Shown here: piece by piece, positions 58,473 through 64,000 of the stretch | How the letters are laid out: every line of letters begins with the position of its first letter | Numbering within the stretch: the stretch's first letter is position 1 | Assembly: GCA_035048485.1 (NCBI GenBank) | Contig: CM068589.1 | Span: 5,747,229 to 5,811,228 of the forward strand | DNA: 64,000 nt | Direction: 5' to 3' | Source: Pteria penguin | Taxonomy: Eukaryota; Mollusca; Bivalvia; Pterioida; Pteriidae | Program-made: the position numbers and the translations under genes | Notes under the pieces: model-generated | Seen by the model: only the letters and a program-made list of their open reading frames with translations | Told to the model about the DNA's origin: nothing | Database searches by the model: none

Positions 58473-59785
58473 TTTTATATAAATCGCCTGCAATAATATA
58501 AGGGAAATAACATCACGAGAGCTTTTCTCGATTGAATTCATTTAGTTTTTAGGGTCACAAATTAGAATTATAATTTTAGATTGATTGGCAATATCGACTG
58601 ATAAGAACGAGTCGATAAAAACATGTGTACGAGCATTGGTAGCGTCCGAGCATTGGTACCATGAGTATAGGTACTATGAATGATGAAATGAAACTTTTGA
58701 TATATAAAATTTTGTAAATAAAAGCCTTCGGGTAATTCTCAAAAATGGCATAATCATAGTTATTTCTATAGACATTGTTTCTGTTATGAGTTTTCTTATT
58801 TGAGAACTTTATAATCCACGATTGTTTATTATGTATGTCGAAGTAATCATTCACTTGTTAAAAACAATACGGCGGACTGTTTCTTTTGGCAGAGAGGGGG
58901 ACGCTATCTTTTTCTATTTTTGAATGGACTGTAGTCTTTTAGGTATATTTCTATAAAACTGGTTTGAATTGAAAAGACACTAATCGGATGTTATGCGTTA
59001 ACTAGAGATAAATTAAGAAATGAAAATAGTAAATTTGAAAAAAAAATTATGAGTACTCGAGTCCCCGTCCTTCTCGCTTCGACGGTCAGCTGTAAAACCC
59101 ACTTCATTAGATTAAATACAAATGTAATCCCGGTCAATGAACTTATCGCTTTTATGATCTTTAATTCTAATAAATATCCCGCTGCATCGCCGGGTTCTTT
59201 TTAAGTATTTTAATGATTTTAACTATTTTTAAATTCCGAGAATCGAGAAGAAAACAAAATGAATATTTTACTATCATTTTGATATACATGTTAAAAATAT
59301 TTCTCGATAAATTATTGATGTGAAAATTGCAAACAATGCATTTTGATCAATTTGAACTCACTAACAACTATCAAAACTCATTGAAGCGAGATAAAAGTCC
59401 GGTTTCAGATGGATTTTCCTCCGCGTTTTTGTTATGTTCTTTTCGAAACAGATAGGCATGGGGAATTTTGTGGAGAGGTCTCTGAACTACGGTTATGGGG
59501 TTGGTGAATTGTCATCTACACAAAGATAAGGTATCATAACACGTATCCCGGACAATAATAAACCAAAACAATTTTAAAGCATGTGGCCAATTATATTTTA
59601 TTCATTAGGTAGGATCCGGTGTGACAGCAACGGTATTTCAGGTTCTGTCTGACTTGATCTGCATAGCACAGTGCAAGCAGTTTTCTCGGATGTTGGAAAA
59701 AGCGTTCTTCTTCGTCGTCTAAACATACGTTGTACTGACAAATATCGGATTGTTTGGTGTGGTGTATTTGGGAATTCTAGTAATT
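58473..59785. other. No gene seen
   Basis: Non-coding. It would be the place for a 3' LTR of the gypsy relic to the right, but I find no matching terminal repeat. Confidence 0.3.
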
Positions 59786-62215
59786 CTAGGTGTGGTCGCT
59801 TTTGTCTACCTCACATTTTTGCACGAGATTCCTAAAATGTTTTACTGCAATTTCAGCTTTGCTATTCGACTGAAGGTAATGCGGTGATGACGTGACGTGC
59901 TCGTTGCCAGATACGAGAATGTCTTGTATACCGTGTCGGCTTATCAGTGATTTTAGCTGTCCGATCACTTCCTTCGCAGTTTTGCCATATAGACGGTCAA
60001 TTTCGAAGTAGTCGGAGTAATAATCTGAAGTCACGAGACACTCTGTTGGTGTTGGTTTTGATGTTCGGATAGGTCACAACCAATCTTTTCCCACTATCGG
60101 TCCGGTAATTGGTGGGTGATCATCTGTACCTTAGGTTGTTCGTTCTGTACAGTGTTGCACTCTTCGCATTTGTCTATGAATTCTTCTAGGTCCCTTTGCA
60201 TGTTAGGTCAGTAGATGATTTCGCGTGCTCTGCACAGGCAGTGTTAAAGCCCTGAATGTAAACTGTGTAGAAAGTTCATTATATCTTCCTTTAATGCGAT
60301 TGGTGTGACAGTGCGTTCGCCCTTGCACACAAGTCTGTTCCTTTACAACACGCTCGTCTCTGAATAGGAAATCGCACGACAAGCGAGGTACTTGGTCCCC
60401 ATGGTCTGGCAAACGTGAGTTGATAACAGTCATGACCTCTTGAAGTATTTCGTCATTTGCTGTAGCGGTACGGATACGCTATGATATTGACAATTATACA
60501 GCATTGTAAACTTCGCAAACGCTCTCTCGATTTTCGGGTTGATCCGAACGAGGTAGGTATGCACGACTGAGAGAATCTGTGAGGTGAATTTCTTTTCCTT
60601 TATTGTAGCGAACGGTTATGTCGAATATGTCTTTCCTGCAAATCTTCTGTAATGGCTTGTGATCAGAATACATGTCAGCCGTACGTGACGGTTTCGAACT
60701 TTTCGAGGTTAAGGACTATAACAAGCACCTCTTTCTCGATTTGAACGTAACTGCATTCGCTTTTGGTAAGAGAACATGATGCCTACTCGATAGGGTGATC
60801 ATCCAGCATAAGGCATGCTCCCAAACCGCTTTCAAGATGCGTATCATTGTAAAACAAGTTCTTTAGTCGTATTGTGGAACTTCAGCACTGGTGATTCTGA
60901 TAATGTAGCTTTCAATTCTTCAAAAGATTTGCCGTGGATCTTCGGGTACCATTCGAAATGAATGTCTTTCTGCAACAGTGCGCATAGAGGTGTAGTTGCT
61001 TCGGAGAGTTGCGGAGGGAACATCCGTATAAAAGTGGTCATACCTAACAGGCGTTGTACTCCCTCTTTGTCATAGGAGGTAGGTTGGCATCTCCTCAATG
61101 ACCTTGACCTTCGTTGCGTGTATACAAAGTCCGTCCTTAGATATATGATAACCACGATAGCAAACAGATGACAAACATACCCTCATCTTTTCGTTGTTGA
61201 GCTTGATGCCCTTTTGTATATATCAGTCCAATAGACATTTAAACTTCATATCATGATCTTTCTTTAGCTTCCTCGTCAGTTCTTCCACAGCCGCAGAATA
61301 GTATGTCATCATGGATAGGACGAGTTTTACCCCTAGGAAACATTCTAATGCCTCGTCTATACGCCTCTGGAAATCCTCTGCAGCAGGCGAAATGCCAAAT
61401 GGCATCCTGAGCCATCGGGAACACCCCATATGTGTGTTGAATTTAGTGAAGTTGCTGCTCGCCTCATCCAGTAATATGTGCCAATCCTTCGTCCTTGTCG
61501 TCAACCACTTAATAAACGCGTGCCTTATGCAGGTCCGGTAGTAGGTCCTCTATCAACGGCGTAGGGTAGTCGTTGCGCTTGAGTGCTTTATTCAATGGTT
61601 TCGGATCGACGCCCTGTCTTATGTTTCCGTTAGACATCTGAGTGACTACTATCGACGATATGCACTCAGTTGATGTGTTGACAGGCTTGATGACTCCAAT
61701 TTGCTCTAATCTGTAGAGCTCACTTTTTAGCGTTTTAATCGTGATCGGCACTTTTCAGATCACCGACTTTACTGGATTGACGGTTTTGTCTATTTCAAGG
61801 TAGAGCTTGCCGTCAAGCTTCTCTAGTCGCTAGAAAATATCTTCATAGTTTTCCTGAATATCTATTTTGGATACTATCTCGGTAGCTATTAGTACGCTAA
61901 CCTGGTGAGGAAAGAGTTTGTATAGTAATCTGCGTGTATTTAATAACGCTAATTCAAAGGATTGAGTGCGGACTCTTATCATCGATTATTTCAAAGCCCA
62001 AGTTGTATTTCTTCCTTTGTTTGCGGTTTCTGACTGAGAGTCTTCTCCCGAAGTGCTTTAGTCTCGCATTTGTACATGATGAGAATGATCAGTCTTCTCA
62101 ACTTCATTCATGTTTGTTTCATCGGTTTAGGTACGGGCAAACGCTTCTGGGCAATATATCTACCGTCGAGCCAATGTCCAGTTAAAAGTCGACAAAGTGA
62201 TCATATATGCTCATT
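59786..62215 (-). pseudogene. Ty3/gypsy-type pol relic (PR-RT-RH-INT)
   Basis: Minus-strand pol gene in the canonical gypsy order. Protease-like LDIGSTVDILP with the active-site Thr changed to Ile lies at 62181-62149, right after a stop. RT parts are 61751-61509 (IGVIKPV, PLNKALKR) and 61504-61223 (LDEASSNFTKFNTHMG, MPFGISPAAEDFQ). The catalytic Asp-Asp is kept only in another frame, at 61305-61310. The thumb is 61155-60844 (GMTTFIRMFPPQLSEATTPL). The integrase zinc region near 60240-60130 has a stop, and the integrase core is 60034-59786 (DYYSDYFEID; SSPHYLQSNSKAE) with an internal deletion removing the second catalytic Asp region. Dead element. Gag and LTRs not seen; the gag side abuts a Penelope-like fragment at 62264. 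Confidence 0.82.
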
Positions 62216-62263
62216 ACGGCTGAAATTTTCTTTGATATGATGTTTACGTGATGAACTGCCAGA

Positions 62264-62680
62264 ATGTATGTCCCGGAATCGGATTATTGCTCTTTCATTT
62301 ATCGAAGCCAATTACTAGGAGAAAAGTTAGTCAAACAAGGATATGAGATATCACGACTTATGTCAACATTCCGCAAATTTTACGGTCGTTATAAAAACCT
62401 TATTTGCTCATATGATGTTTCGTTATCAGACATGTTGACTTCCTTATTTCACAGTAACTGAACCATCTGTATTACCTATACTATACAGCAGTTTTATTAC
62501 TGCTTATGATATATATCTATTTTGACTACGTCTGTTCCGTTTCCTAATTCTGTGACAGCGAATAATACTATTTCGCTTAAACTTATGGCATCACAACGGG
62601 CAGGGGATGCTTACTCCTCCATGGCACCTGATCCCACCTCTGTTTTCACCGAGGTTCGTGATTGTTTATATTATATTTAC
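62264..62680 (+). pseudogene. Penelope-like A element, 3' end
   Basis: Plus-strand fragment. Codons 62264-62461 give the RT C-terminus (YRSQLLGEKLVKQGYEISRL, FRKFYGRYKNLICSYDVSL) up to TGA. The 3' UTR follows, with GGGGATGCTTACTCC and GGCACCTGATCCCACC at about 62604-62638, the same block as in the A element at 3147-3201 in reverse. The start is truncated within the RT. Confidence 0.72.
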
Positions 62681-62849
62681 ATATGTATTGTCGTGTTTCT
62701 TCGAGTTGTGGTTTTCGGAATAATATCTTGGATTTGTGTAAGTTTGGGAAGGTGTTTACATTGTGGATGTTGGCTTTGACTTTCGTTTTCGTATGGGTTC
62801 CTTTGGTGAGACACGTCTTGGGGAAATGATTTCCACGTCCACTTTGTTG

Positions 62850-63550
62850 TGATTTGTAAGGTAGCGGCATACCACGCTACCTACAAATTGTTTTTAAGAA
62901 ACATCACCAATGGATCCACCAAGGAACATTATATCTTGGACGATTTTTCCTGTGATGATTCAATTACAGACACTAAAGTTCACGCTTGTTTATCTTAAAG
63001 ACTTGTAATTATCATAACTGAATTGGTCAGTTAATGGCTAGTCTATCTTGTTTGTTTATCTTAAAGTCTTAGGAATCTGTGAACTAATGGCTTCGTGGGG
63101 TACGTGATAAATTAGTATAATTAAAATATTCATTATTGGACTGGTCAATTTTACGGTTAATCTATTTTCCTTGTGGAATCATAATTAGACTGGTCAATTT
63201 ACGGTTAATCTATTTTCCTTGTGGAAATGGATAGTGTATTAATATATAAAGTAGTTGGGAAGTTTAAATAGGTCAGACCTCGGAAATACTTGATAAAGTT
63301 CAGTCCTCGGAATCACTTGATAGAATTGAGACTTACGAATTACTTGAGAGATTTCAGATCTATTTGATTCAGAAAGAACTTGAAAGAACTATATTGTGAA
63401 ATATAACATTGTGATCATCGCAACTGCCGGGTCTCCCCCTTTTCCACGTCGCACGAAGCCCACTTGCTATCTTGTATGTTGCTGTAGAGATTTTATTAAA
63501 AGTATTAACTTTCTTACTGACTTATAACTTTGTCGCATAACACAACGCAC
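62850..63550 (+). repeat. Possible LTR of right-edge retrotransposon
   Basis: Inferred from its position upstream of a gag frame. It has an inverted repeat GGTAGCG/CGCTACC at 62860-62881, a TATA-like TATATAAAG (about 63241), an ATTAAA polyadenylation-like site (about 63495) and a CA near the right side. It contains a 50-bp direct duplication (about 63132-63180 and 63183-63230) and about four 27-28 bp steps of CTCGGAAATACTTGATA-like repeats (63272-63385). The matching second LTR would lie outside the window, so ends are unproven. Confidence 0.4.
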
Positions 63551-63552
63551 TC

Positions 63553-63660
63553 TGGAGAATCAAACTCACACCACCCCAACGCAAAGTACTACCCTACACG
63601 TGTTTGTGATTTCACACCACCCCAACGCGAAGTACTACCCTACACGTGTTTGTGATTTGG
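63553..63660 (+). repeat. Leader with 45-bp direct duplication
   Basis: TGGAGAATC at 63553 could be a primer-binding site, since tRNA-primed sites start TGG. It is followed by two copies of CACACCACCCCAACGC, AAGTACTACCCTACACG and TGTTTGTGATTT (starts about 63569 and 63613). Confidence 0.55.
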
Positions 63661-63735
63661 TTGCCGTAGACTGGATTTGGATTTTAACCATCATTCTCTG
63701 TCGGTAAGTCTGATTTTTGCTTTTCTGAAATCGTC

Positions 63736-64000
63736 ATGGCTGAAAATATTGATGTCCCTTTACTTTTTCAAGGGTTAGGTAGGCAATGTGATAGATTAAG
63801 TGGGATTTTAACAAAACAAGGAGTAAAATTAGATGTCCCATCTTTTGACGGAACAAAACCAGATCAATTTGATAGATGGATTAAGAGCATTGAGAAATGT
63901 GCTAAATTAAATGGTTTAACGGAAGATGAGACAAAAGAAATTGCTTACAGAACGAGTAACGATGCCGTTAGCGACTTTATTGAAGGATTATACGATGATC
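63736..64000 (+). CDS. Retrotransposon gag, 5' part, runs off window
   Basis: ATG at 63736 opens a frame of 88 codons without stops to the window edge. It begins MAENIDVPLLF and contains GRQCDRLSGILTKQGVKLDV, PSFDGTKPDQFDRWIKSIEK and a helical, acidic stretch LTEDETKEIAY. The xFxGxxxxxFxxWxxxxE pattern is the usual start of retrotransposon gag/capsid N-domains. With the LTR-like leader it marks the 5' end of an LTR retrotransposon extending to the right. No decay is visible so far, unlike the gypsy relic next to it on the other strand. Confidence 0.7.
   Translation, partial: MAENIDVPLLFQGLGRQCDRLSGILTKQGVKLDVPSFDGTKPDQFDRWIKSIEKCAKLNGLTEDETKEIAYRTSNDAVSDFIEGLYDD

Noticed and set aside
1..64000. 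Hammerhead ribozymes often linked to Penelope-like elements
   Set aside because: I looked for CTGANGA with a nearby GAAA in both orientations around the RT copies and saw no convincing match; a covariance search would be decisive.
59786..64000. Gypsy pol relic and the right-edge gag as one element
   Set aside because: They lie on opposite strands and a Penelope-like fragment separates them; decay levels also differ.

Overview
This window looks like nuclear DNA from an invertebrate animal, most likely a marine bivalve or a close mollusc. It is AT-rich and intron-containing. It is crowded with tRNA-headed SINEs whose tails end in (AACC)n, Penelope-like reverse transcriptase relics, rolling-circle (Helentron/HINE-like) elements with internal 145-bp tandem repeats, and long microsatellites. 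No operons, ribosome-binding sites or bacterial signals are present. The genus cannot be fixed from the sequence alone.

Host-type genes are few. (1) Positions 1-431 (minus) hold a spliced exon for a THAP zinc-finger domain. Its fourth zinc ligand is Gln instead of His and a stop codon sits two codons before it, so the copy is probably dead. (2) From 29915 down to 18966 (minus) six exons with matching splice phases join into one reading frame: an extracellular part with Cys pairs, one transmembrane helix, and a short tail ending in a tyrosine motif (AEYSTVI-stop). The 5' exon(s) were not found. This orphan receptor-like gene is the main protein-coding result and does not appear as long ORFs because its exons are short. 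(3) Two unrecognised coding-like patches lie at 10505-11043 and 12929-13201.

The most striking structure is 30888-44844: four head-to-tail, nearly identical units of 3.14-3.45 kb. Each ends in a perfect 20-bp hairpin followed by CTCGTTTCTAG. Just upstream of that hairpin lies the inverse of the 12-bp sequence (AGGTTTCACAAG) that marks the 5' side of the array. This layout fits a non-autonomous Helentron-like element amplified in tandem. Units contain nested 318/323-bp modules in different combinations (a higher-order repeat) and together carry about 30 copies of TGACGTCA. Two smaller elements at 8815-10501 and 11874-12539 share the same terminal plan.

The rest is a mobile-element graveyard. 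Two Penelope-like subfamilies are seen: A at 3012-5158, 25855-26185, 45180-46495 and 62264-62680; B at 5706-6860, 26880-28315, 50598-51247, 52805-52963, 56918-58472 plus older fragments. Also present are three copies of an ORF1/RRM-like protein (47779-50545), a Ty3/gypsy pol relic on the minus strand (59786-62215), a mariner-type MITE (12610-12839) and several SINEs, two with perfect 13-bp target duplications. At the right edge an intact-looking gag reading frame (63736 to the window end) follows a possible LTR and a repeat-rich leader, so a less decayed retrotransposon probably starts here and continues outside the window.
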